Part shown: in pieces, positions 39,958 through 47,913 of the stretch
Layout of the letters: each line of letters opens with the position of its first letter
Position numbering within the stretch: position 1 is the stretch's first letter
Source: Deferribacteraceae bacterium UBA6799
GTDB lineage: Bacteria; Chrysiogenota; Deferribacteres; Deferribacterales; Geovibrionaceae
Direction of reading: 5' to 3'
DNA: 64,000 bases
NCBI GenBank assembly: GCA_002452335.1
Contig: DKFJ01000005.1
Coordinates: forward strand, 124,001-188,000
The notes under the pieces: generated by a model
What the model saw: the letters and a program-made list of their open reading frames with translations, nothing else
What the model was told of the DNA's origin: nothing
Databases searched by the model: none
Translations under genes and position numbers: made by a program

Positions 39958-40575
39958 ATGTACGCTATCGCTATCAACGGAAGCCCCAGAAACGGCGGCA
40001 ACACAGAGATCCTGCTGAACACCGTCATCAAAGGGCTCAATAACAACGGATGGGAAACAGAATATGTCCGCATAGGCGGCAAACCTTTCAGAGGATGCAT
40101 GGCATGCGGAAGCTGTTTTAAGACAAAAGACCTGAAATGCGCTCTGGGGGCGGACGGTTTTAACGATATATTCGAAAAAATGGCAAAGGCTGACGCTGTT
40201 ATCATAGGCTCGCCAACCTATTTCGCCGATGTAACGGCAGAGACCAAAGGTCTGCTGGACAGGATGGGATATGTTTCCATGGCGAACGGCAACGTTCTGA
40301 AAGGCAAGGTAGGAACGGCTGTGGTAGCTGTGCGCAGAGGCGGAGCAATACACGCCTTTGACACGATAAACCATACCCTGCACCTTTCCCGTATGCTGGT
40401 TCCCGGGTCAACCTATTGGAATTTCGCTTTCGGCAGGGGCAAAGGCGAAGTGAGCGAGGACGCAGAGGGGATCGCCAACATGGCGCACCTGGCGGAAGTG
40501 ATAGACTGGCTGGCTAAAGCCGTTAAACCAGTTATGGACAGCTATCCGGAAACAGGAAAGTCCTGCGCCGAATAG
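39958..40575 (+). CDS. Flavodoxin-fold NAD(P)H-dependent FMN reductase / iron-sulfur flavoprotein family
   Basis: The 205-residue protein starts with the FMN phosphate loop AINGSPRNGGNTEIL and has the second loop IGSPTYFADVTAETKGLLDR. The Cys pattern CMACGSCFKTKDLKC (residues 45-60) matches the compact Cys motif of iron-sulfur flavoproteins, although the third and fourth spacings are looser. It is a likely cytoplasmic quinone or nitro/metal reductase. The AAGGAGG ribosome site is strong. It is probably controlled by the divergent HxlR protein. Confidence 0.85.
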   Translation: MYAIAINGSPRNGGNTEILLNTVIKGLNNNGWETEYVRIGGKPFRGCMACGSCFKTKDLKCALGADGFNDIFEKMAKADAVIIGSPTYFADVTAETKGLLDRMGYVSMANGNVLKGKVGTAVVAVRRGGAIHAFDTINHTLHLSRMLVPGSTYWNFAFGRGKGEVSEDAEGIANMAHLAEVIDWLAKAVKPVMDSYPETGKSCAE

Positions 40576-40576
40576 G

Positions 40577-41194
40577 CTAAAGGCAGATAAAAGACATATT
40601 ATCAACGGTCAGATCGGCTATGTCTGCGTGGTCTTCATCCGCAAACTCACGGCAGAAGACTGCACGCACGCCGGCTGATCTGGCCGATTTAAGCCCTATT
40701 CTGGAATCTTCCACAGCTATAGCCTCATCCGGAGGCACATCCAGCAGTTCCAGCGCCTTCAGATATGGTCCCGGCTCCGGCTTGCTTGTCTCCGTCAGCT
40801 CGTCCGTGACTATGGCGTCGAATTTCGACAGGTCGATCATGTGCTCAAACAGCATGACCTCCTGAAGACAGCTTCCGGTGACTATCGCTCTTTTTAGAGG
40901 CATATTCAGTATCTCCGCCAGACCTTCGGCGACGGCGGGCGGATTTTTTTCAAAATAACGCTTTTTGCGTTCTATGAAATCATCCCGTATCTCCTGCGCT
41001 GTGGCTCCGTTTCCGTATCTGTATGACAAGTAATTGAATATATATTTCCAGGTGTTTCCGCTGACATGATCGTAGTCTTCCGGTTTCAGCCCATGTCCGA
41101 ACCTGTCGTGCATCATCTCTTTAAAAACGGTGAAGTTGCCCTGCTCGGTCCCCACCATGGTATTGTCGAAATCAAGCAGTACCGCTCTTATCAT
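40577..41194 (-). CDS. HAD-superfamily hydrolase (phosphatase-like)
   Basis: The 205-residue protein has motif I DFDNTMVG (nucleophile Asp plus acid Asp), motif II VTGS, motif III Lys in TSKPEPGPY and motif IV VEDSRIG. A helical cap lies between I and II (subclass IA, beta-phosphoglucomutase/phosphoglycolate-phosphatase type). The substrate is unknown. The start overlaps the stop of the TPR gene by four bases, so it is in the lolC-DUF167-TPR-HAD transcription unit. Confidence 0.9.
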   Translation of the reverse strand: MIRAVLLDFDNTMVGTEQGNFTVFKEMMHDRFGHGLKPEDYDHVSGNTWKYIFNYLSYRYGNGATAQEIRDDFIERKKRYFEKNPPAVAEGLAEILNMPLKRAIVTGSCLQEVMLFEHMIDLSKFDAIVTDELTETSKPEPGPYLKALELLDVPPDEAIAVEDSRIGLKSARSAGVRAVFCREFADEDHADIADLTVDNMSFICL

Positions 41195-42018
41195 TTCTGC
41201 TCCAGTAATCTCTTCAGTTTTTCCCTGACAGACGAATCGTCCGGTCTTAATTTCAGATATGACGCATAGTCAACGGCGGCATCCTTTATCTGTCCCTGCT
41301 CTTCGTATATAGCCGCTCTGTTCAGATACGCCTGCTCGAAAGTCTTGTCCAGGGCTATCGCCTTGGAACAGTCTGCCTCTGCCGGAACATATTTTTTCAG
41401 TATCCTGTTTGCCACGCATCTGTTGTTATAAGCCAGAGCGCTGGCCGGGTTTATCTTGATAGCGCTGGTGTAGTCCTCCACCGCCCTGTCGTACTGGTTC
41501 AGGTGCTCATACGCTATGGCTCTGTTGATATACGCTGTCACATACTGACCGTCTATGATTATCGCCTGACTGCAGTCGGCTATGGCGCTGTCGAATCTGC
41601 CCGCCTCTATGAAGAGCTGACACCTGTTGTTATAAGCCTTATAGCTTTTGGGGTTGACCTCTATCGCCTTAGAGCATACCTCATAGGCGTTCTTCTTCTG
41701 CCCCTTCTCCACCAGCAGACTACACAGATTGGTCAGGGTCGCCCCGTCTTTTTTATCGAATTTGTAAGCTATCTTATAATTGAGGATGGCATCGTCCGTC
41801 TCGCCCAGCTTCGACTGAACCAGCGCCAGATAACTGTATGCTCTGGCAAACTTTGGGTCGTGGTTTATCGCTTCGTTAAAGTATGTTTTCGCCGCCTGAA
41901 GCTGGTTATCGTTCAGCGCCTTAACCCCCTTATCGAATGCCTTACCCGCCGGCGTAATGCTGAAAGCGTAAACACCGAGAGCGGACAGAATGATAAGCAT
42001 GACTATTATCTTTTTCAT
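41191..42018 (-). CDS. Exported TPR protein
   Basis: An N-terminal signal peptide or anchor (residues 1-19) is followed by about seven 34-residue TPR units (FDKGVKALNDNQLQAAKTYF, AYNNRCQLFIEAGRFDSAIA and similar). The regular Cys in the repeats (NRC, DCS) is a feature of this protein. It is a periplasmic scaffold of unknown partner. It sits between the DUF167 and HAD genes with overlapping or near-zero spacing. Confidence 0.85.
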   Translation of the reverse strand: MKKIIVMLIILSALGVYAFSITPAGKAFDKGVKALNDNQLQAAKTYFNEAINHDPKFARAYSYLALVQSKLGETDDAILNYKIAYKFDKKDGATLTNLCSLLVEKGQKKNAYEVCSKAIEVNPKSYKAYNNRCQLFIEAGRFDSAIADCSQAIIIDGQYVTAYINRAIAYEHLNQYDRAVEDYTSAIKINPASALAYNNRCVANRILKKYVPAEADCSKAIALDKTFEQAYLNRAAIYEEQGQIKDAAVDYASYLKLRPDDSSVREKLKRLLEQK

Positions 42019-42020
42019 TT

Positions 42021-42281
42021 TCAGCCTCCTGAACCGAATATTCTCAGAACCGTCTGTTCGTCCATATCTATTTCCAGAGTCTTTAAACGTGATGTATGTC
42101 CCGATATCAGGTTTACGGATGATTTGGATATTTTGAGGAGTTTTGAAACAAAACGCACCAGTTCTTCGTTGGCGGCTCCGTCCACAGGGGGCGCGTTTAT
42201 CCTCACCTTCGGTCTGCCGTCGTGCAGTCCCTGAAGCTCGGTCTTCTTCGCTCCGGGCTGGACGTATATCGACAGCTTCAT
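42021..42281 (-). CDS. DUF167/YggU family protein
   Basis: The 86-residue protein has the family core VQPGAKKTEL, VRINAPPVDGAANEELVRFVS and the ending TLEIDMDEQ. The function is unknown though widely conserved. I chose the ATG at 42281 because GGGAGG lies six bases upstream; a much longer frame starts inside lolC/E and lacks support. Two bases separate its stop from the TPR gene start. Confidence 0.85.
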   Translation of the reverse strand: MKLSIYVQPGAKKTELQGLHDGRPKVRINAPPVDGAANEELVRFVSKLLKISKSSVNLISGHTSRLKTLEIDMDEQTVLRIFGSGG

Positions 42282-42297
42282 CAGCATCCTCCCGTCA

Positions 42298-43524
42298 TCA
42301 GTCTCTTCTGAGAGCCTCCACAGGATCCATCTTCGCCGATTGTCTGGCGGGAAAGAGCCCTGCAAGGTATGTGATGAGCAGCGAACAGACAGACACCAGA
42401 ACAAAGGTCCATACATCCATCTTCACAGGCAGTCTGTCCATAAAATATATGTCTGCGGGCAGTGAAATCAGCTTGAACTTGGTGAGAACAACACAGATGG
42501 CAAGCCCCAGAGCGTTGCCTATGATAGTTCCCGTCACGCCGATTATCATTCCCTGTTTTTTAAATATGCCGGATATAGAGCCTTCGGACGCCCCCATAGC
42601 CCTTAGGATGGCTATGTCACGCTTCTTGTCCTTCACTGTCACAGTTATCATACTGATAACATTGAACGAAGCGACTATTATAATAAGCGTCAGTATGATG
42701 AACATAGCGTATTTTTCCAGCTTAAGAGCGGAAAAAAGGCTCTTGTTCATGCTGATCCAGTCTCTGGACCAGTAGGGATATTTCAGAACATCCTGAATCT
42801 CGGAGGCGATGTACTCCGCCCTGTCGAAATTGGTTGTCCCCACGCTGAAACCGGATACTATGTCGCCCAGTCCGAAAAAATCCTGAGCGGTCTTTATGTC
42901 CACATACGCCAGCGTGTTGTTGTATTCGTACATGCCCGTATCGAATACAGCGCACACCTCGAAATATTTCATCTTAGGAGTGATGCCGAAAGGTCCTTTC
43001 TTGCCCAGCGGAGACACCATGGTGACTTTGTCGCCCTCCATGACGCCCAGATTGGCCGCCAGCTCTTTTCCCAGAGCTATCTTCGGTGTTTCGGAACCAT
43101 CACCCAGCTCTTCAAAACTGCCCTCTGTGATAAATTTCTCAACGGCAGTCACCTTCATCTCATCCTGCGGGATAACGCCACGCAGAACCACGCCGGACAC
43201 GTTGTCACGGCTGGTGAGCAGCACCTGCGATATTATGAACGGCGAAACACCCGTAACATCCTTAACCACGGCTATCTCTTTCTGAACCTCACGCCAGTCG
43301 TGGATGGGGCTTACGTCCACACGGTTAACCACTATGTGAGCGTTGGCACCCAGAATGCGCTTCTTCAGATTATCCGAAAAACCGTTCATAACACTGATAA
43401 CGACTATAAGAGTCGCCACGCCCAGCACTATGCCCAGCACGGACACACCGGAAATGAAAGAAAGAATCCTGTTGGACTTTCTGGATTTCAGGTAGCGTTT
43501 CGCTATAAATTTTTCAAATCCCAA
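42298..43524 (-). CDS. Lipoprotein-releasing ABC transporter permease (LolC/LolE)
   Basis: The 408-residue protein has one N-terminal transmembrane helix (about 20-48), a large periplasmic domain (50-270) and three C-terminal helices. The N-terminal FEKFIAKRYLKSRKSNRILS and the C-terminal LFPARQSAKMDPVEALR are classic Lol permease signatures. It would release lipoproteins from the inner membrane towards the outer membrane. The LolD ATPase and LolA are not in the window. A LolB-like gene is at 55694-56290. It follows guaA after six bases. Confidence 0.9.
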   Translation of the reverse strand: MGFEKFIAKRYLKSRKSNRILSFISGVSVLGIVLGVATLIVVISVMNGFSDNLKKRILGANAHIVVNRVDVSPIHDWREVQKEIAVVKDVTGVSPFIISQVLLTSRDNVSGVVLRGVIPQDEMKVTAVEKFITEGSFEELGDGSETPKIALGKELAANLGVMEGDKVTMVSPLGKKGPFGITPKMKYFEVCAVFDTGMYEYNNTLAYVDIKTAQDFFGLGDIVSGFSVGTTNFDRAEYIASEIQDVLKYPYWSRDWISMNKSLFSALKLEKYAMFIILTLIIIVASFNVISMITVTVKDKKRDIAILRAMGASEGSISGIFKKQGMIIGVTGTIIGNALGLAICVVLTKFKLISLPADIYFMDRLPVKMDVWTFVLVSVCSLLITYLAGLFPARQSAKMDPVEALRRD

Positions 43525-43530
43525 AGGATA

Positions 43531-45078
43531 TTACTCCCACTCGATAGTTGCCGGCGGTTTGGAGCTGATGTCATACGCCACCCTGTTAATGCCCCTGACC
43601 TCGTTGATTATCCTGTTGGATATGCGCCCCAGCACATCATAGGGGATATGCGCCCAGTCGGCTGTCATGCCGTCTGTGGATTCCACCGCTCTGACCGCTA
43701 CGGCGTTTTCATAGGTTCTGTTGTCGCCCATAACACCCACTGTGTTAACGGGAAGCAGAACAGTGAATGCCTGCCATATCTTGCGGTAGAGATCCGCCTT
43801 GTGCAGTTCTTCCATGTATATGGCGTCCGCCTCACGCAGTATGTCGCATCTCTCCTTAGTCACTTCGCCCAGAACCCTGACGCCCAGACCGGGGCCGGGG
43901 AAGGGGTGTCTCCAGATAAAATTATCAGGGATGCCCAGAGCGGCGCCCACCTGACGCACCTCATCCTTGAACAGCTCACGCAGAGGCTCCAGAAGTTTAA
44001 ACTTCATATCCTCAGGCAGACCGCCCACATTGTGGTGTGTCTTGATAGTAGCGGAAGGTCCTTTGAAAGAGACTGATTCTATAACATCAGGATAGAGAGT
44101 GCCCTGCGCCAGAAAATCAAAATGTCCCAGCTTGGCAGACTCCTCCTCAAAAATTCTCACGAAAAGATTTCCTATCGCTTTTCTCTTCTTCTCCGGATCG
44201 GTAACACCTTTCAGAGCGGCGAGAAATCTGTCTTCGGCGTTCACAGCGATCAGATTCATGTGGAAATGGTCACGGAAAGCGTCCTCAACCTGTTTCCCCT
44301 CGTCCTTGCGCAGAAGCCCGTTATCCACGAACACGCATGTCAGTCTGTCGCCTATGGCTCTGTGTATCAGAACAGCGGCAACGGATGAATCCACCCCGCC
44401 GGACAGTCCGCACAGAACACGTTTGTCGCCCACCAGCTCTCTGATGCGCTCTATTTCCGCCTCAACAAAGTTAGCGGGAGTCCATACCTGTGAGCATCCG
44501 CAGACGTTCACCACGAAGTTTTTGAGGATTGTCGCTCCGTTGTCCGTGTGAGCCACCTCCGGGTGAAACTGTATGGTGTATATGGGTCTGGTGTGGTGTT
44601 TCATAGCCGCCACGGGAGCGTTCTTTGTATAGGCTATCACGTCAAACCCTTCGGGCATCTTTTCCAGCCTGTCTCCGTGGCTCATCCACACAGTGAATGA
44701 CTCTGTATCTATTCCGTCGAAGAAGGGATCCTGCTTTCCTATGAAGAGCTCTGCCCTGCCGTATTCCCTGTGGGCAGCGGCGGCTACCTTGCCTCCGAAA
44801 TATTCTCCGGTGAGCTGATGCCCATAGCATATGCCCAGCACCGGCGCTCCGAGTTCGTATATCTCTTTAGACACAGTGGGTGCGTCCTCGTCATAAACAG
44901 AAGCGGGACCGCCGGAGAGAATTATCCCCTTCGCCCCGAAATCCCTGATCTTCTGAAAATCAGCGTTGCAGGGGAATATCTCGCAATATACGTTGGCTTC
45001 ACGAATACGTCTGGCGATAAGCTGTGTGTATTGTGAACCGAAATCCAGTATAAGTACCTTCTGGCTATGTATGTCCAA
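43531..45078 (-). CDS. guaA: GMP synthase (glutamine-hydrolysing)
   Basis: The class I glutamine amidotransferase domain (GICYGHQL, HPEVAHT) is followed by the PP-loop ATP pyrophosphatase domain (CGLSGGVDSSV) and the GMP synthase C-terminal dimerisation domain ending in KPPATIEWE. It is 515 residues, full length. The best start is a TTG at 45078 with GAGAGG six bases upstream, an unusual start codon. The ribosome site lies only a few bases from the end of the palindrome-chain repeat. It converts XMP to GMP after GuaB. Confidence 0.97.
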   Translation of the reverse strand: MDIHSQKVLILDFGSQYTQLIARRIREANVYCEIFPCNADFQKIRDFGAKGIILSGGPASVYDEDAPTVSKEIYELGAPVLGICYGHQLTGEYFGGKVAAAAHREYGRAELFIGKQDPFFDGIDTESFTVWMSHGDRLEKMPEGFDVIAYTKNAPVAAMKHHTRPIYTIQFHPEVAHTDNGATILKNFVVNVCGCSQVWTPANFVEAEIERIRELVGDKRVLCGLSGGVDSSVAAVLIHRAIGDRLTCVFVDNGLLRKDEGKQVEDAFRDHFHMNLIAVNAEDRFLAALKGVTDPEKKRKAIGNLFVRIFEEESAKLGHFDFLAQGTLYPDVIESVSFKGPSATIKTHHNVGGLPEDMKFKLLEPLRELFKDEVRQVGAALGIPDNFIWRHPFPGPGLGVRVLGEVTKERCDILREADAIYMEELHKADLYRKIWQAFTVLLPVNTVGVMGDNRTYENAVAVRAVESTDGMTADWAHIPYDVLGRISNRIINEVRGINRVAYDISSKPPATIEWE

Positions 45079-45329
45079 TTTAAACCTCTCAAAAATTTCT
45101 CCATCCGTGGAAAATTTTTGCCAACGCTCCTGTCGGCAAAGCCTTCATACGCTCACACTCTGCTTGCTTAAAAGGCTAAGCCTTTTGCGCTCGCTCCGTG
45201 AGGCACATCATGTGCCTAAGAACCTGACCTTAGCCCCATGGATGGGGGTCGCTTGCGTGAGACCGTCCGATGATTTACTCATCGGATGTCGTATTTTAAA
45301 ATTCCACGGACGGAATTTTAAAATTCAAT
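45079..45329 (-). repeat. Palindrome-chain element between guaB and guaA
   Basis: The 251 bases contain no ORF. There are seven or more consecutive short palindromes: GAATTTTAAAATTC (45313-45326), ATTTTAAAAT, TCCGATGA/TCATCGGA (45266-45286), CCCCAT/ATGGGG (45234-45247), AGGCACAT/ATGTGCCT (45201-45217), AAAAGGCT/AGCCTTTT (45170-45186) and TTGCC/GGCAA. The right-hand linkers and the final AAATTTTCCACGGATGGAGAAATTT hairpin match the elements at nadE and at 32050. On the minus strand it directly follows guaB. Confidence 0.7.
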
Positions 45330-46799
45330 CTAAGTTGTCACCCAGTAGTTAGGTGATTCTTTTGTAATGATAACATCGTGAACGTGTGACTCTTTCAGTC
45401 CGGCTCCGGATATTTTCACGAATTTAGCGTATTTTCTCAGATCATCTATGTTTCTGCTGCCTGTGTATCCCATACCGGATTTCAGACCGCCCACCAGCTG
45501 ATATATAGTTCCGGACAACTCGCCTTTGTAGTGAACCCTGCCCTCTATACCTTCGGGAACATACTTCTGCTCGTTCATCACATCATCCTGAAAGTATCTG
45601 TCTTTTGATCCCTCTTTCATAGCGCCCACAGAGCCCATGCCTCTGTATACTTTGTAGCTTCTGCCCTGAAAAAGTTCAATATCGCCGGGGGCTTCTTTTG
45701 TTCCGGCGAACATTGAGCCCATCATAACGCATGAAGCGCCTGCCGCCAGAGCTTTTACCACGTCTCCGGAATATTTGATACCGCCGTCAGCGATGATCGG
45801 AATTCCGTATTTGTCGCCCATAGTGGCGCAATCCATGATAGCTGTTATCTGGGGAACGCCCACGCCTGCTACCACACGGGTGGTGCAGATAGATCCGGGA
45901 CCTATTCCCACCTTAACACAGTCGGCGCCTGCTTTGGCAAGATCCTCAACAGCCTCGCCTGTAGCAACGTTGCCCGCTACCACCTGAATATCGGGGAATT
46001 CTTTCTTTATCCAGCGAACCATGTCCAGCACTTTGAAAGAATGTCCGTGGGCTGTGTCAACCACAACCACGTCCGCCTTCTTCTCAACCAGTGCCGCCAC
46101 TCTCGCCTTCGCCTCTTCGCCGACACCCACAGCAGCACCGACAAGCAGTCTGCCCATGTCGTCCTTAGCGGCGTTAGGATATTTTATGCGTTTATTTATA
46201 TCTTTGATAGTGATCAGACCTTTCAGCTTATAGCTGTCGTCCACCACCAGCAGTTTTTCTATTCTGTGTTCCTGAAGATGTCTCATGGATTCTTCCAGAG
46301 ATGTTCCCACGGGTACTGTCACCAGATTTTTGCTGGTCATATACTCAGAAACCTTGGCTGTGTATCTGTCCACAAATCTCAGGTCGCGGTTTGTCAGAAT
46401 ACCCACCAGCTTTTCGCCGTCCACCACGGGAACGCCGCTGATCTTGTATCTTCCCATCAGATCCAGAGCGTCTTCAACAGTTTTGTTCGGATCGATGGTC
46501 ACGGGGTCCACAATCATGCCGCTCTCTGAACGCTTCACCTTGTCCACCTCAGCCGCCTGAGCCTCTATGGACATGTTTTTGTGGATGAAGCCTATGCCGC
46601 CCTCCTGAGCCATGGCGATAGCAAGCCTCGCTTCGGTCACGGTATCCATAGCGGCGCTCACCAGAGGAATGTTCAGCATGATCCTGTCTGTGAGCTTGGT
46701 TTTTGTTTCCACGTCTTTAGGCAGAATCTCACTCTTCGCCGGAACGATGAGCACATCGTCAAAGGTGAGAGCATCCTTAATGATCTTGTCGTGGTACAT
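45330..46799 (-). CDS. guaB: IMP dehydrogenase
   Basis: The 489-residue TIM barrel is interrupted by two CBS domains (about residues 95-205). The active-site loop is GPGSICTTRVVAGVGVPQ with the catalytic Cys, and the flap has YRGMGSVGAMKEGSKDRYFQ. GuaB oxidises IMP to XMP, the first step to GMP, followed by guaA downstream. The stop codon (45330-45332) is directly followed by the palindrome-chain element. The CBS region suggests nucleotide regulation as in the family. Confidence 0.97.
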   Translation of the reverse strand: MYHDKIIKDALTFDDVLIVPAKSEILPKDVETKTKLTDRIMLNIPLVSAAMDTVTEARLAIAMAQEGGIGFIHKNMSIEAQAAEVDKVKRSESGMIVDPVTIDPNKTVEDALDLMGRYKISGVPVVDGEKLVGILTNRDLRFVDRYTAKVSEYMTSKNLVTVPVGTSLEESMRHLQEHRIEKLLVVDDSYKLKGLITIKDINKRIKYPNAAKDDMGRLLVGAAVGVGEEAKARVAALVEKKADVVVVDTAHGHSFKVLDMVRWIKKEFPDIQVVAGNVATGEAVEDLAKAGADCVKVGIGPGSICTTRVVAGVGVPQITAIMDCATMGDKYGIPIIADGGIKYSGDVVKALAAGASCVMMGSMFAGTKEAPGDIELFQGRSYKVYRGMGSVGAMKEGSKDRYFQDDVMNEQKYVPEGIEGRVHYKGELSGTIYQLVGGLKSGMGYTGSRNIDDLRKYAKFVKISGAGLKESHVHDVIITKESPNYWVTT

Positions 46800-46840
46800 T
46801 ACTTATCTCCTTGTATTTCCGGGTTTCATTCTATTTTTTA

Positions 46841-46882
46841 ATGAGATTGCCGCGTCAGCCCGAAGGCTTCCTCGCAATGACG
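46841..46882. repeat. REP-like element, half copy 4
   Basis: It contains ATGAGATTGC and CTCGCAATGACG, the two hallmark words of the family, but only one arm of the full structure. Confidence 0.65.
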
Positions 46883-46912
46883 TTAAGCCGTCACAAATCT
46901 CATTATAACGTT

Positions 46913-46969
46913 CTAATAGCCCCAGTCTCGGCAATAGCGGAAGTCACGTCCTATAGTCCTCTGGCTGAC
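46913..46969 (-). pseudogene. Duplicated 3' end of nadE (18 codons and stop)
   Basis: The minus strand encodes V-S-Q-R-T-I-G-R-D-F-R-Y-C-R-D-W-G-Y-stop, identical to the end of NadE at 47101-47157. There are five nucleotide differences, all synonymous (ACT/ACG, GGA/GGG, CGA/AGG twice, GAC/GAT). Upstream of the Val the similarity to nadE stops. It is a remnant, not a gene. Confidence 0.85.
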
Positions 46970-47100
46970 AATTGCCTTTACAGATTTTTTCCTTCCTGGA
47001 AAAAATCCGATGACCGTTTCGTTCGGAGTGAATCCTCACTCCACTTACACTACGCAGACTACGCCTGCTTCGTGAGGCACGTCCTGTGCCTTAGCCCAGT
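46970..47100 (-). repeat. Palindrome-chain element 3' of nadE
   Basis: On the minus strand the element directly follows the nadE stop: AGGCAC-GTCCT-GTGCCT (47075-47091), GGAGTGA/TCACTCC (47025-47042) and TTTTTTCC/GGAAAAAA (46985-47005). Linkers match GCTCACGAAGC and GTAAGTGGAGTGAGGATTCA of the other copies. It separates nadE from its duplicated 3' end. Confidence 0.7.
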
Positions 47101-47913
47101 CTAATAGCCCCAATCCCTGCAATAGCGGAAGTCACGCCCTATCGTCCTCTGGCTGACCTTGGCTATCACCACCGGGTTTCTTTTAAACTGATTGCGGCGT
47201 ACTCTATCCGCAACCTTTTTCACAAACTCCTCCTCGAATCCCATTCTGATGAGTTCGGAGATGCGTCTGCGCTCATCTATCATGGCATAGAGCAGATCAT
47301 CCGCCTGTTTATAGGTGAACCCCAGCTCCTGCTCGTCTGTCTGTCCCACCCACAGATCCGCGGTGGGCGGTTTATCCACCACTGACTGAGGAATACCCAG
47401 ATATTCGGACAGCTCCCAGACCTGCGTTTTGTATAGGTCGCCGATGGGATTTATGGCGCTTGCCAGGTCGCCGTACCATGTGCCGTATCCCAGAAGCAGC
47501 TCGGTCTTGTTGCTGGTTCCCAGCACCAGACCTCCCACTTTGGCGGACATGTCGAACAGACATATCATCCTCTGGCGGGCCATCACGTTGCCCATTCTGA
47601 GTTTACTGATATCATCCATCATGGCGAAATAAGGATCCACCATGTCTGTTATCTCTATCACTTCGAAATTCAGCTTGAATGTTTCCGCCACTTTTATGGC
47701 GTCTTTCAGGCTCTCGTCACTGGAGAGCTTGTAGGGCATGCAGTAGGCATACACCCTGTCCCCGCCCAGAGCCTTTGCCGCCAGAGCGGCGCTGAGAGCG
47801 GAATCTATTCCTCCGGACAGACCCAGAACGACATTTTTCAGTCCTATCTTCTCGGTCTCTTCCTTTATAAAATTCGTGAGTATATCAACGGTGAGATCAA
47901 GGTCAAGCCTCAT
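47101..47913 (-). CDS. nadE: NAD+ synthetase, synthetase domain
   Basis: The 270-residue N-type PP-loop ATP pyrophosphatase has LGLSGGIDSALSAALA (ATP loop), VLGTSNKTELLLGYGT and DLYKTQVWELSEYLGIP. It adenylates nicotinic acid adenine dinucleotide and amidates it to NAD+. It overlaps the upstream nitrilase-family gene by four bases, so the glutaminase and synthetase that are usually fused in glutamine-dependent NadE appear here as two coupled genes. The stop at 47101 is followed by the palindrome-chain element. Confidence 0.93.
   Translation of the reverse strand: MRLDLDLTVDILTNFIKEETEKIGLKNVVLGLSGGIDSALSAALAAKALGGDRVYAYCMPYKLSSDESLKDAIKVAETFKLNFEVIEITDMVDPYFAMMDDISKLRMGNVMARQRMICLFDMSAKVGGLVLGTSNKTELLLGYGTWYGDLASAINPIGDLYKTQVWELSEYLGIPQSVVDKPPTADLWVGQTDEQELGFTYKQADDLLYAMIDERRRISELIRMGFEEEFVKKVADRVRRNQFKRNPVVIAKVSQRTIGRDFRYCRDWGY

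Larger units (their letters stand above)
46800..47100. other. Gene-free region between guaB and nadE
   Basis: From left to right the 301 bases hold the guaB leader, a half REP-like element (46841-46882), a duplicated 3' end of nadE (46913-46969) and a palindrome-chain element (46970-47100). I see no functional ORF. Confidence 0.8.

Noticed and set aside
44922..45104. Short minus-strand ORF beginning MEKFLRGLNW at the guaA start
   Set aside because: It overlaps guaA in another frame and begins inside the repeat. The GAGAGG-TTG start of guaA explains the signal better.
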